A DNA stretch of 34,479 nucleotides, from assembly GCA_024404315.1 (NCBI GenBank), contig JAKSQD010000020.1, positions 1 to 34,479 on the forward strand, read 5' to 3'. The stretch is from Oscillospiraceae bacterium. Lineage in GTDB: Bacteria > Bacillota > Clostridia > Oscillospirales > Oscillospiraceae. Positions within the stretch are counted from its first letter, which is position 1. The number at the start of each line of letters is the position of its first letter. The notes beneath the pieces are model-generated. The model did no database searches. It had not been told where the DNA came from and saw only the letters and a program-made list of their open reading frames with translations. The translations under genes were made by a program, and so were the position numbers. Of this stretch, positions 1 to 7,594 are shown in pieces.

Positions 1-2
1 CG

Positions 3-827
3 GCAGGCGTTTCCGCTGCGCTGAGCGCAGAGGCGCGGCACCTGGATTTCCTTTGGTTTGGCTCCAGATCATTGAGCCCTAAAATTGAAAAAGCCGAGTG
101 CATTATGAATTACCCGGGACTTCCCAAGGTCACCGGCACAGAGATGCGGGACGCTTTCCTGAGCCAGATCGATGGCCTTGGCATCAAAATCCGGGAGGAA
201 CGGGTCAACTCCATCTACGACATGGGAGGTTATTACACCGCCCTGGTCAACGAAAAAATGTACGATGGGAAAACCGTCATCCTCGCCACCGGCGTATCTA
301 ACAGCCGGGAGATCCCCAGCGAGAGCAGGCTGCTGGGCAAGGGCGTCAGCTACTGCGCCACCTGCGACGGGGAGCTGTACCGGGGAAAACGGATCGCGGT
401 GGTCTGCACGGATTCCTCTTTTGAGGAGGAGATCGAATTTCTGGCGGGGCTGGCCTCGGAGGTGTTCCTCTGCACCAGCTATAAGGACTGCGGCATCCGC
501 CGGGACAATGTGCGGCATGTGGTGGGCTATCCTACGGAAATTCTGGGAGAGAACCGGGCTGCGGGCATCATCTGCGGCGGCGAGACAGTGGAGGCGGAAG
601 GCGTGTTCTGCCTCCGGCCCTGCGTGACCCCGGCGGCTCTGCTGCCGGGACTGGCGGCGGAGGGCGGGCACATCCAGGTGGACCGGCAGCAGCGGACCAA
701 CCTGCCGGGCTGCTTCGCCGCCGGGGACTGCACAGGGCGGCCCTACCAGTACGCCAAGGCGGTAGGCGAGGGCAACGTGGCCCTGCACAGTGTGCTGAAC
801 TACCTGAACGGCACGGACGAGCGGTAA
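3..827 (+). CDS. Thioredoxin reductase-like flavoprotein, 5' end outside window; NADPH motif degenerate
   Basis: The frame is open from base 3 and begins inside the FAD-binding Rossmann motif (AGVSAAL), so the true start lies upstream. The redox-active CATCDG motif is present (Cys codons 354-356 and 363-365), and the C-terminal FAD motif GCFAAGDCTGRPYQYAKAV is intact, typical of the low-molecular-weight thioredoxin reductase family. After CATCDG, where family members carry a GGG-type NADPH loop followed by an HRR-type motif, this protein reads VVCTDSSFEEE and later CTSYKDCG, so both NADPH signatures are missing. Known relatives that lost them are the ferredoxin-dependent flavin thioredoxin reductases of Clostridia. 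I infer that this enzyme takes electrons from ferredoxin or another donor and reduces the thioredoxin encoded at 1777. It is the first of three closely spaced genes (14 bp to the next). TTG at 72 is only an internal codon. Confidence 0.85.
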   Translation, partial: AGVSAALSAEARHLDFLWFGSRSLSPKIEKAECIMNYPGLPKVTGTEMRDAFLSQIDGLGIKIREERVNSIYDMGGYYTALVNEKMYDGKTVILATGVSNSREIPSESRLLGKGVSYCATCDGELYRGKRIAVVCTDSSFEEEIEFLAGLASEVFLCTSYKDCGIRRDNVRHVVGYPTEILGENRAAGIICGGETVEAEGVFCLRPCVTPAALLPGLAAEGGHIQVDRQQRTNLPGCFAAGDCTGRPYQYAKAVGEGNVALHSVLNYLNGTDER

Positions 828-841
828 AATAGAGGAGAGAT

Positions 842-1762
842 ATGAAATCAAGAGTATTACAGGTCAAGGACTACCGGGATGTGGACGTGAAGCCCCTGCT
901 GAAGCCCTTCACGCCGGATGAGGAGGCTTTGGAGACGGAGCTGCGGCGGCTGGCAAACCCCTACATCCGCTGGGAGGAGGGGGAGCAGGTCTCCGCCGGG
1001 GATCAGGCCGCTTGCCGCCTAGTATCGGACTGTCCCCGGTTCAACAAGGAGAAGGTCCGGTTCGTGGCCGGAAGCGGGATGTTCCATCAGGAGCTGGAGG
1101 CGCTGGCCATTGGCATGAAGGTGGGGGAGACCAGAAAGACCGTCCTGCCGGAGGGAGGCGTGGCCCTCACGCTGACCGGCGTGATGAACCGCACGGTCCC
1201 CGCGCCCAGCGATGAGATGGTGGAGAAGCTGGGGCTGGAGGGCGTGCGCACTGTGACGGACTACCGGGCCTATCTGCTGGCGCAGCAGAAAGAGGCCGCG
1301 TTCAAGCAGGACTCCTATGAGCCGCTGAACCGGCTCGTGCGGGATGTCATCGACGGCTCCGAATTTGTCCTGAACCGGGAGGACTGGGCCGCTGTGGTGA
1401 ACCGGGAGCTGGACCGCTGCCGGGCGCTGTGCCGCCAGGAGGGGATGGTCCTGGAGGAGATGACCCCGGAGCAGTTCCAGGGCCGCATCCCGGTGAAGAG
1501 CTACCATGAGCTGGTGGCCATGCTGCAATACGAGGGCTGGGACAAGCTCTGCCGCTATCTGCTGGGCTGTTTATACGCAGAAAACGATGGCTTCCGGACA
1601 GGGGAAGCGGAATATGGGGAATTTATCGCGGACTATGTCAGGTCCTGGCACGTCTCCGAGGAGAACGCCCGGGAGGCCAACCCCTATGACAGCTTTCTCT
1701 TCAACGAGTACGCCGGACACGCCTATACGGTGCTGAAGGAATACATCAGAAAATTTTATTAA
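842..1762 (+). CDS. Trigger-factor-like peptidyl-prolyl isomerase without ribosome-binding domain
   Basis: This 306-residue protein has, from about residue 45 to 120, an FKBP-like domain of the trigger-factor type: a GSGMFHQELEALAIGMKVGE stretch matches the usual GSGxFIPGFEExLxGMKxGE pattern. An alpha-helical region with PSDEMVEKLGLEGV follows, the place where trigger factor has its C-terminal chaperone arm. Trigger factor is normally about 430 residues and begins with a ribosome-docking domain carrying GFRxGKxP; that part is absent here. The start ATG follows GAGGAGAG at a good distance. The gene sits between a thioredoxin reductase and a thioredoxin, which suggests a role in folding or redox-linked maturation rather than ribosome-bound chaperoning. 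Trigger-factor family membership is fairly secure; the actual role is inference. The catalytic activity of the PPIase domain cannot be judged. Confidence 0.7.
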   Translation: MKSRVLQVKDYRDVDVKPLLKPFTPDEEALETELRRLANPYIRWEEGEQVSAGDQAACRLVSDCPRFNKEKVRFVAGSGMFHQELEALAIGMKVGETRKTVLPEGGVALTLTGVMNRTVPAPSDEMVEKLGLEGVRTVTDYRAYLLAQQKEAAFKQDSYEPLNRLVRDVIDGSEFVLNREDWAAVVNRELDRCRALCRQEGMVLEEMTPEQFQGRIPVKSYHELVAMLQYEGWDKLCRYLLGCLYAENDGFRTGEAEYGEFIADYVRSWHVSEENAREANPYDSFLFNEYAGHAYTVLKEYIRKFY

Positions 1763-1776
1763 GGGAGGAACCCATC

Positions 1777-2094
1777 ATGGCCATTCAAAACGCGGACAAG
1801 AGCAATTTCAAGGAGCTGATCGGAGAGGATTTCGTGATCGCCGATTTCTACGGCACCACCTGCGTCCCCTGCAAGCTGTTCTCCAAGATCCTGGAGGACA
1901 TCGAGGCGGAGATCCCTTTCCTGAACATCGTCAAGCTCAACGCCACCGATAACCCGGAGATCGCGGAGGAGTACGGCATCACCGCCGTCCCCACCATCCA
2001 TTTTTATAAGGGCGGCGAGCTGGTGGACAGCCATGTGGGCGTCATGCAGCCCCAGGCGGTGAAGGATGTGATCGCCCGGTACATGTATGCGTAA
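1777..2094 (+). CDS. Thioredoxin with CVPC active site
   Basis: A 105-residue single-domain thioredoxin. The active-site motif is TTCVPCK (Cys29 and Cys32) instead of the classical WCGPCK, and the cis-proline loop AVPT is present near residue 70, followed by the KGGELVDSHVG strand typical of the fold. No signal peptide is seen, so it should act in the cytoplasm. A clear ribosome site (AAGGGAGG) precedes the ATG, and the gene is 14 bp downstream of the PPIase gene, so the reductase, PPIase and thioredoxin form one likely operon. The replaced Trp and Gly in the motif should shift redox potential and partner choice; combined with the unusual reductase upstream, this looks like a dedicated pair. 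Length matches the family. Confidence 0.9.
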   Translation: MAIQNADKSNFKELIGEDFVIADFYGTTCVPCKLFSKILEDIEAEIPFLNIVKLNATDNPEIAEEYGITAVPTIHFYKGGELVDSHVGVMQPQAVKDVIARYMYA

Positions 2095-2159
2095 TACAGA
2101 CAGAATAATCGCTTTTTCGGACAGAATCGACACGCGCTCTTTTCCGGGGGGCGCGGATG

Positions 2160-2168
2160 TGATATGAT
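2160..2168 (+). promoter_or_regulatory. Extended -10 promoter for the lipoprotein/ABC block
   Basis: The sequence TGATATGAT forms an extended -10 element (TGn plus TATGAT). A weak -35-like TTTTCC lies about 17 bp upstream. Transcription would start near 2175, which places an in-frame ATG at 2164 upstream of the transcript and favours the lipoprotein start at 2200. Predicted by pattern only. Confidence 0.4.
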
Positions 2169-2199
2169 ACATTCACTTATGAGAGGGAGGACTTGTTCC

Positions 2200-2679
2200 A
2201 TGAAACACACCGTAAAGCGTATCCTCTGCGCCCTGTTGGCGCTGGTTTTTGTGTGCGGCCTTGCCGCCTGCGGCGGCGCGAAGGCCGTTGACCCGGCAAC
2301 CTGTACATATGATGAAATGGTGGAATACCTGACCGCTAAGGGCTATATCGCCAAGGATGCCGCCCCGGTGGATATGCTCACCACCGAGGGCTATCTCACG
2401 GACAATACCGGCGGGGAGATTCCTTTCGCCCCCTTCGCCGACAAGGCCCAGGATTATGATGGGCTTTGGCTGATGTGGTGGGATGCCGCCGCGCCCTCCG
2501 AAGCGTATACCAACTGCTTCCAGAACATTGCCATGAACGGCGGAACGGTCGTCTACATGGGCGGCGCCGCCGTCCTGGAGACCGCTGCCTATAACGGCAG
2601 CTTCGCTATCGCCTTTGGGGATGGGTACGCCCAGAAGGATGCCATTATGGCTGATTTCCAGGGGCTTTCCGGGAAATAA
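2200..2679 (+). CDS. Small lipoprotein of unknown function, similar to the protein at 6269
   Basis: I chose ATG 2200 because GAGGGAGG lies 9 bp upstream and because the product then begins with a classic lipoprotein signal: MKHTVKR, a hydrophobic core, then the lipobox LAAC with the lipidated Cys at residue 24. The mature part is about 136 residues. It contains YDEMVEYLTAKGYI, LTTEGYLTD, a WWD triplet and an NGSFAI stretch. The same succession (MDEVLAEIAAQGLI, LTSDGLCTD, WWD, NGPFAL) occurs in the membrane-anchored protein encoded at 6269, so the two are probably paralogues bracketing an ABC exporter. I do not recognise the family. It is likely displayed on the outer face of the membrane; an accessory, immunity or sensing role with the transporter is inference. 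Confidence 0.75.
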   Translation: MKHTVKRILCALLALVFVCGLAACGGAKAVDPATCTYDEMVEYLTAKGYIAKDAAPVDMLTTEGYLTDNTGGEIPFAPFADKAQDYDGLWLMWWDAAAPSEAYTNCFQNIAMNGGTVVYMGGAAVLETAAYNGSFAIAFGDGYAQKDAIMADFQGLSGK

Positions 2680-2695
2680 GGACATATGGACAAGG

Positions 2696-2740
2696 ACGCC
2701 CATACCCTATCCAATATCGGATAGGGTATGGGCGTTTCTT
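2696..2740 (+). terminator. Strong intrinsic terminator between lipoprotein and ABC genes
   Basis: A perfect 17-bp inverted repeat (arms 2696-2712 and 2719-2735) with a six-base loop is followed by a short T-rich run (TTTCTTTG). It begins about 17 bp after the lipoprotein stop. Only about 30 bp separate it from the next start, with no convincing promoter there, so the ABC genes probably depend on readthrough and this may be a partial terminator that sets lipoprotein above transporter levels. Confidence 0.75.
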
Positions 2741-2770
2741 TGAAAAGTACAAATCAGGAGGGAGAAACCA

Positions 2771-4510
2771 ATGGAAACAAACGCAATTTTCCGAAAAAAT
2801 TACGGCAGCTTTCGCCGCTTCTTCTCCATGCTGGGCAAGGCGGATCTGCCCTATCTTTGGATCATCGGCTATCTGGCGGCCAGCGCCGTCATTGCCAACG
2901 TGGGCGTCAGCACCACCGAGTACAGCGCCGCCCTCTTCGCCGGGAACGTGGGGCTGACGGCGGTGGTACTGCCTTACCTGTTCTATCAGATCCTCTCGCT
3001 GATCCTTGGCTCTGTCACCGGGCTTATCAACAATCTCTGCGAGGCCCGTATGGACCGGAACCTGCGCCGGATGGTCTGGCGCAAGACAGTGAGCCTGCCC
3101 CTGGTGTTCTATGAGAACAACAACCCCAAGGAGCTGCTCAGTCGTATCACCACCGACATTTCCAGCATCAGCAACCTGGTCATGAAGGTATTCCTCCCCA
3201 TCTTCACCACCGCCTATGCCAGCTTCGTCATTCTCCGGAAGGTCTCCAGCTATGACGGGGCTTTGATGTGGTCCCTGGTGGCGGCGCTGCCGGTGAACAT
3301 CCTCATCAGCTTTATCCTGGGCCGCCTGCAATTCGGCGTGCAGGATCTCATCAACCGCCGCAACGCCGAGCTGACCGCCTCCGTGGCGGAGCGGACCAAC
3401 AACCTAATGCTCATCAAATCCATGGGCACCGAGGCGAAGGAAGCCGGCGTCGGGGAGGAGCGGATGAAGGCCAGCTACCGCGCCGCCGGGATGAACATCT
3501 GGATCACCGGCCTGGCGGTGCCTGTTCAAGCTATTGCCGGGGTGCTGCAAACCATCGTCATCATCCTGGTAGGCAGGGGCTACTACGCATCCGGCGCGCT
3601 GAGCCTGACGGAGTGGATCGCCTATTACGGCTTTGCCGTCCAGCTCACCAACATCCTCAGCGGCTACTGCGGCTACTGGACCTCCTTCAAGCGCGCCCAG
3701 GGGGCGGTGGACCGGGTGAGCCAGATCATGGCCGAGCGCTCCGAGGACCTGGGCGCGGGAGACGCGATGGGCTATCCTGCCGGAGGGATCCATTTTGAAA
3801 AGGTAGATTTCTCCTTCGGGAGCAAGCCGCTGTTCCAGGGCCTGGACCTGGATATCCCCGCCGGACGGATCACCGCCGTCGTCGGGCCCTCCGGGTCGGG
3901 AAAGACGACGCTTCTGAACCTGATCGACCGGCTCTATCCCCTGGACGGCGGGTCGGTGCAGATCGGAGGAAAGGATACGGCGGAGTATTCCCTGTCCAGC
4001 TTCCGCCGGGCTTTGGGGTACGTGACCCAAGAGAGCGTCATGTATGCCGGGACCATCCGGGACAATCTGCTCCACGGTCTGGGCCGGGTCCCGTCGGATG
4101 AGGAGCTGGACGAAGCCTGCGCCGCCGTGGGCATCCTGGACTATGTCCGCCGCCAGCCGATGGGGTACGACGCCCCGGTGGGCGAGAGCGGGGCCAGCCT
4201 CTCCGGCGGGCAGCGGCAGCGGTTCTCCGTGGCCCGCGCCCTGCTGAAAAAGCCGGACTGCCTGCTGCTGGACGAGGCCACCGCCGCTATGGACATCGGC
4301 GGCAAGGCGGGCGTTTGGGCCAGCATCCGGCAGGTCATGGCGGGAAAGACCGTGGTCTATGTGGCCCATGACGCCCAGACCATACGCAACGCGGACTATC
4401 TGATTGTCCTCCGGGACGGCAAGGTGCAGTCCGCCGGGGAGCGGGAGGATGTTCTGGCTTCCGACCCCTACTGCCGGGAAATGATGGAAAACAGGAAGGA
4501 GGAGCGCTGA
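2771..4510 (+). CDS. ABC exporter half-transporter (membrane domain plus ATPase), first of a pair
   Basis: A 579-residue type IV ABC exporter subunit. Residues 1-320 form a six-helix transmembrane domain; the ATPase follows with Walker A GPSGSGKTT (about residue 375), Q-loop YVTQES, signature LSGGQRQR, Walker B CLLLDEATAAMD with the catalytic Glu intact, and H-loop VAHD. No N-terminal C39 peptidase domain is present, so it should not process a double-glycine leader peptide. AGGAGGGA precedes the ATG. The next half-transporter starts 1 bp after this stop, so they are co-translated and likely form a heterodimer. The substrate cannot be told from sequence; the neighbouring anchored proteins and LytTR regulator suggest peptide or antimicrobial export or resistance, which is inference. 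Confidence 0.9.
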   Translation: METNAIFRKNYGSFRRFFSMLGKADLPYLWIIGYLAASAVIANVGVSTTEYSAALFAGNVGLTAVVLPYLFYQILSLILGSVTGLINNLCEARMDRNLRRMVWRKTVSLPLVFYENNNPKELLSRITTDISSISNLVMKVFLPIFTTAYASFVILRKVSSYDGALMWSLVAALPVNILISFILGRLQFGVQDLINRRNAELTASVAERTNNLMLIKSMGTEAKEAGVGEERMKASYRAAGMNIWITGLAVPVQAIAGVLQTIVIILVGRGYYASGALSLTEWIAYYGFAVQLTNILSGYCGYWTSFKRAQGAVDRVSQIMAERSEDLGAGDAMGYPAGGIHFEKVDFSFGSKPLFQGLDLDIPAGRITAVVGPSGSGKTTLLNLIDRLYPLDGGSVQIGGKDTAEYSLSSFRRALGYVTQESVMYAGTIRDNLLHGLGRVPSDEELDEACAAVGILDYVRRQPMGYDAPVGESGASLSGGQRQRFSVARALLKKPDCLLLDEATAAMDIGGKAGVWASIRQVMAGKTVVYVAHDAQTIRNADYLIVLRDGKVQSAGEREDVLASDPYCREMMENRKEER

Positions 4511-4511
4511 G

Positions 4512-6272
4512 ATGAAAAACAAGGAACAGCAGAAGGGAAAATTCTCCTTCCGCTCCTATATCACATTTTATACCCGCTTCCCCATCCCCTGGGGGCTCTT
4601 CATCGCTTCCCTGGTGTTCAGTCTCATCAATACCGAGGTTTTCCTGGCGATTTCAAAGTATGTGATCCAGATCAATAAGGGCGAACTATACAACGGCGTC
4701 ATCATCGGCTACGCCCTGCTGACCGTCCTCAATGCCGCCATCTCCATGGGAAGCAATATCTGCAGCGAGTACGGCATCCAGAAGGTCACCCTCCGGGCCA
4801 GGAAGCTGCTGTGGGACAAGATCCTCCACCTGCCCATGCGGGAGGTGGAGCGCCGCCAGCCCTCGTCCCTGATCTCCGGCGTGGTCAACGATATTACCGA
4901 GGCCAGCTCGGTGATCCGCGTGATCTTCTCCACCGTGGCCTCCATTTACGGGTTTATCCGCTGCTGCGTGGAGATGGCCCGGTTCAACGCAAAGCTCTCC
5001 GCCTATATGCTGCTGCTGGTCCCTCTGGCCATCGGCGTGTTCGCCCTGGTGGGCCAGCTCCAGTACCGCATGATGCTGCGGCGGTACGAGAGCCTGAACA
5101 CCATGACGGAGTTCTTCTCAGAGCATATTTCCGCCGCCAAGCACGTCAAGGCGCAGGCTATGGAGGATCTTGAGATGGAGGAAGGGCTGCGCGCTATCGA
5201 CGAGCGGTACCGGGCGGATGTCTATTACGCTTTTATGGAGGTTTTGCAGGTGTTCTCCAATACGCTGTATACCTCCATCGGCAGCATTGCCATCGCCCTG
5301 TTCGGCTCCGATATGATCCGCAAGGGCCAGATGCCGGATACGGGGATCAACGACTTTACCACCTACAAGGGCAGGGTGGACCAGTACCAGGCGGAGGTCC
5401 TGACCCATTACCAGACCCTCAAGGGCACCCAGGGCGCCATGCAGTACGTGGGCGTTCTCCTGGACGGCCCGGAGGAGGACCCGGACGCCGGGTACGACCT
5501 GCCGGAGGACCGGACGGGGCAAGATATTATACTGGACCGGGTGAGCTTCGGCTATGTTCCCCAGCAGCCGGTGCTCCATGACCTGAGCCTTACCATCCCC
5601 GCCGGGAAGACCACCGCCATTATTGGAAACAACGGCTGCGGCAAGTCCACCCTGCTCAAGCTTCTCCAGGGCGTCTATCCGCCGGACAGCGGCCGGGTAT
5701 GGCTGGGGAGATCCGCCGTGGATGAGGTGAAGCTGGCACAGCTGCGCCGCCGGTTCGGCTGCGTCCTCCAGCATAACCCCTTGTTCTCCGGCTCTGTCCG
5801 TGATAACATAGCCTATGGCGGGACGGAGGCGGTTTCGGATGAAGCTGTCGCCGGGGCCGCAAGGCTGGCGGACGCGGACGGCTTTATCCGCCAGCTGCCC
5901 CAGGGATATGATTCTGATGTAGGCATGGGCGGGGCGCTGCTCTCCGGCGGACAGCGCCAGCGGGTGGCCATCGCCCGGACGCTGCTGTCCGACCCGGATT
6001 ACCTGCTGATGGACGAGGCCGGGGCCAGTCTGGACCACAAGAGCGACATGACCATCTTCCGCACCGTCCGGGAGCATATGAAGGGGCGGACCATCGTGGT
6101 GGTGGCCCACGACATGCGCTCGGTCATGGAAGCGGATCATATCATCGTTCTGAACAGCGGGTCCCTGGAAGCGGCGGGCACCCATGAGGAGCTGCTGAAA
6201 GCCAGTCCGACTTACCGCACTTATCTGGAGCTCCAGGGCTGCGCCCTGGCGGGAGAGGAGGTCAGCCGATGA
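4512..6272 (+). CDS. ABC exporter half-transporter, second of a pair
   Basis: A 586-residue partner of the preceding gene with the same architecture: a transmembrane domain over about residues 1-320, then Walker A GNNGCGKST, Q-loop CVLQHN, signature LSGGQRQR, Walker B YLLMDEAGASLD and H-loop VAHD. Many heterodimeric exporters have one degenerate ATP site; here both subunits keep the signature motif and the catalytic Glu, so both sites look competent. The ribosome site AAGGAGG lies inside the end of the upstream gene. The stop overlaps the start of the next gene by four bases (ATGA), tying it to the small anchored protein. Sequence identity with the first subunit is clearly partial, so this is not a recent duplication. 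Substrate unknown. Confidence 0.9.
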   Translation: MKNKEQQKGKFSFRSYITFYTRFPIPWGLFIASLVFSLINTEVFLAISKYVIQINKGELYNGVIIGYALLTVLNAAISMGSNICSEYGIQKVTLRARKLLWDKILHLPMREVERRQPSSLISGVVNDITEASSVIRVIFSTVASIYGFIRCCVEMARFNAKLSAYMLLLVPLAIGVFALVGQLQYRMMLRRYESLNTMTEFFSEHISAAKHVKAQAMEDLEMEEGLRAIDERYRADVYYAFMEVLQVFSNTLYTSIGSIAIALFGSDMIRKGQMPDTGINDFTTYKGRVDQYQAEVLTHYQTLKGTQGAMQYVGVLLDGPEEDPDAGYDLPEDRTGQDIILDRVSFGYVPQQPVLHDLSLTIPAGKTTAIIGNNGCGKSTLLKLLQGVYPPDSGRVWLGRSAVDEVKLAQLRRRFGCVLQHNPLFSGSVRDNIAYGGTEAVSDEAVAGAARLADADGFIRQLPQGYDSDVGMGGALLSGGQRQRVAIARTLLSDPDYLLMDEAGASLDHKSDMTIFRTVREHMKGRTIVVVAHDMRSVMEADHIIVLNSGSLEAAGTHEELLKASPTYRTYLELQGCALAGEEVSR

Positions 6273-6748
6273 AACGCTTTACCATCTTTTTTTCCATCCT
6301 GCTGGCACTGGGCTTTGCAGGTTTGCTGGCCTATGTGGCGGCATCGCCGGAGTTCGTCCCGCCCTCCCAGTTCGTCGGCGAGGGGGAGGACCCGGACGCC
6401 CCCATCTGGGATATGACCATGGACGAGGTCCTGGCGGAAATCGCGGCCCAGGGGCTCATTGACGACCCGTCCACCGCCATCTCCCTGACCAGCGACGGCC
6501 TGTGTACCGATTCCCGCCAGGTCAGCGGCGCAGAATTTTACTGGTGGGACCTGGACAACCTGAAGGAAGGCAGCTTGGAGGAAACCTCCTACAAGAGTCT
6601 GAAGGCGGAGGGGATCATCAATCTCTACGGCAATGGACACATCATCAGCTGTGTCCATAACGGACCGTTCGCGTTGTGGATGGACCTCTATGAAGGCGAT
6701 ACCAAGGCGCTGGAGGAGGCGTTCCGGGCTGTGGGGCAGTCCAAGTAA
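6269..6748 (+). CDS. Small membrane-anchored extracytoplasmic protein, paralogue of the lipoprotein at 2200
   Basis: A 159-residue protein with one N-terminal hydrophobic segment (about residues 4-25) after MKRF and no lipobox Cys, so it is probably a signal anchor with the rest outside the cell. The exposed part carries MDEVLAEIAAQGLI, LTSDGLCTD, a WWD triplet and NGPFAL, in the same order as in the lipoprotein at 2200. The start overlaps the upstream ABC gene by four bases, which implies translational coupling. Together, two alternative anchors (lipid versus helix) on related domains flank one exporter. I do not recognise the family. Candidate roles are a substrate-binding accessory, a self-protection protein or a signal input to the regulator downstream; none is shown by sequence. 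Confidence 0.75.
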   Translation: MKRFTIFFSILLALGFAGLLAYVAASPEFVPPSQFVGEGEDPDAPIWDMTMDEVLAEIAAQGLIDDPSTAISLTSDGLCTDSRQVSGAEFYWWDLDNLKEGSLEETSYKSLKAEGIINLYGNGHIISCVHNGPFALWMDLYEGDTKALEEAFRAVGQSK

Positions 6749-6768
6749 AAAACAGGGAGGGACTGACA

Positions 6769-7536
6769 ATGGTGGAGATGAAAGTCCTGCTGGTGGACAG
6801 CGACCAAAGGCTGCGGGGCGAGCTGGCAGTCATGCTGCACGCTTTCCAATGCTTCCGGATAGCCGGGACCGCACAGACCACGGAGGAGGCTGTTGAATAT
6901 ATCCAGTCCAATGATGTGGACGTTATCTTTGTCAACCACAAGCCTGCTGACCCCCGCGTTACCAGCGGCGGGGAGCATCTGGCCGCCGTCCTGGGGCAGA
7001 GCCATCCCCATATCCAGGTGGTGATCTATTCCAATACGGCGGAATGGGCGTACAACGCCTACCGGTGCCAGTGCGCCGGATATCTGCTGGTTCCCTTCGA
7101 TCCCCTGGCGCTCCAGTCGCTGGTCAACCGGCTGCGCTATGTGTTCGACCTCCAGCAGGCGAAGCGGGAGGTATCCAATCGCAGCATCATGATCAAGACG
7201 AAAAGCGGCTACCAGTTCACTCCTCTCCAGGACATTCTGTTTATCGAGCGCAGTGCCCGCAAAAACCGCATGGTCACCACGGACGGGCAGGAGATCGCGC
7301 TGCTGGGTTATACCATTGGCCAGTTGGAGGAGCTGCTCAGCGGCAGCGGCTTCTACCGGTGCTACCAGTCCTTCATCGTCAACCTCTCCAAGGTATCCGC
7401 CGTCCGGGCGGACAGCGGCACGAAGAACTATGCTATCCGTTTCAAGGACTATGAGGGAGAGATCCTGCTCAGCCGGGAGAAGTACATGGAGATCGTGTCG
7501 CTGCTGAAGGAGCGGTATGCCGGGATCAACATTTGA
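6769..7536 (+). CDS. LytTR-family regulator with a phosphorylation-dead receiver domain
   Basis: A 255-residue protein with a CheY-like receiver (about residues 4-125) and a LytTR DNA-binding domain (about 158-250; motifs DILFIERSARKNRMV, YRCYQSFIVNLSKV). In a normal receiver the acidic pair, the phospho-acceptor Asp and a conserved Lys are required. Here the acidic region is VDSDQ, the phospho-acceptor position reads IFVNHKPAD with Asn56, and the Lys position reads YLLVPFD with Val108; Ser88 is kept. The domain therefore should not be phosphorylated in the usual way, and no histidine kinase is encoded nearby. Control may come by ligand binding, dimerisation or protein contact. A GGGAGGGA ribosome site precedes the ATG, 20 bp after the anchored-protein gene, so it is probably the last gene of the exporter block and a candidate autoregulator. 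Confidence 0.88.
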   Translation: MVEMKVLLVDSDQRLRGELAVMLHAFQCFRIAGTAQTTEEAVEYIQSNDVDVIFVNHKPADPRVTSGGEHLAAVLGQSHPHIQVVIYSNTAEWAYNAYRCQCAGYLLVPFDPLALQSLVNRLRYVFDLQQAKREVSNRSIMIKTKSGYQFTPLQDILFIERSARKNRMVTTDGQEIALLGYTIGQLEELLSGSGFYRCYQSFIVNLSKVSAVRADSGTKNYAIRFKDYEGEILLSREKYMEIVSLLKERYAGINI

Positions 7537-7547
7537 ACTTGTCATAG

Positions 7548-7585
7548 AGGAAGAGCGGCGGGACGATCGTTCCGCCGCTCTTCCT
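7548..7585. terminator. Bidirectional terminator between convergent genes
   Basis: Arms 7548-7561 and 7572-7585 pair perfectly over 14 bp (AGGAAGAGCGGCGG and its complement) around a ten-base centre that can pair further. It lies between the regulator stop (+) and the peptidase stop (-). There is no long T-run on either side, but strength and position fit transcription termination from both directions. Confidence 0.7.
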
Positions 7586-7594
7586 GTGCGCCTG

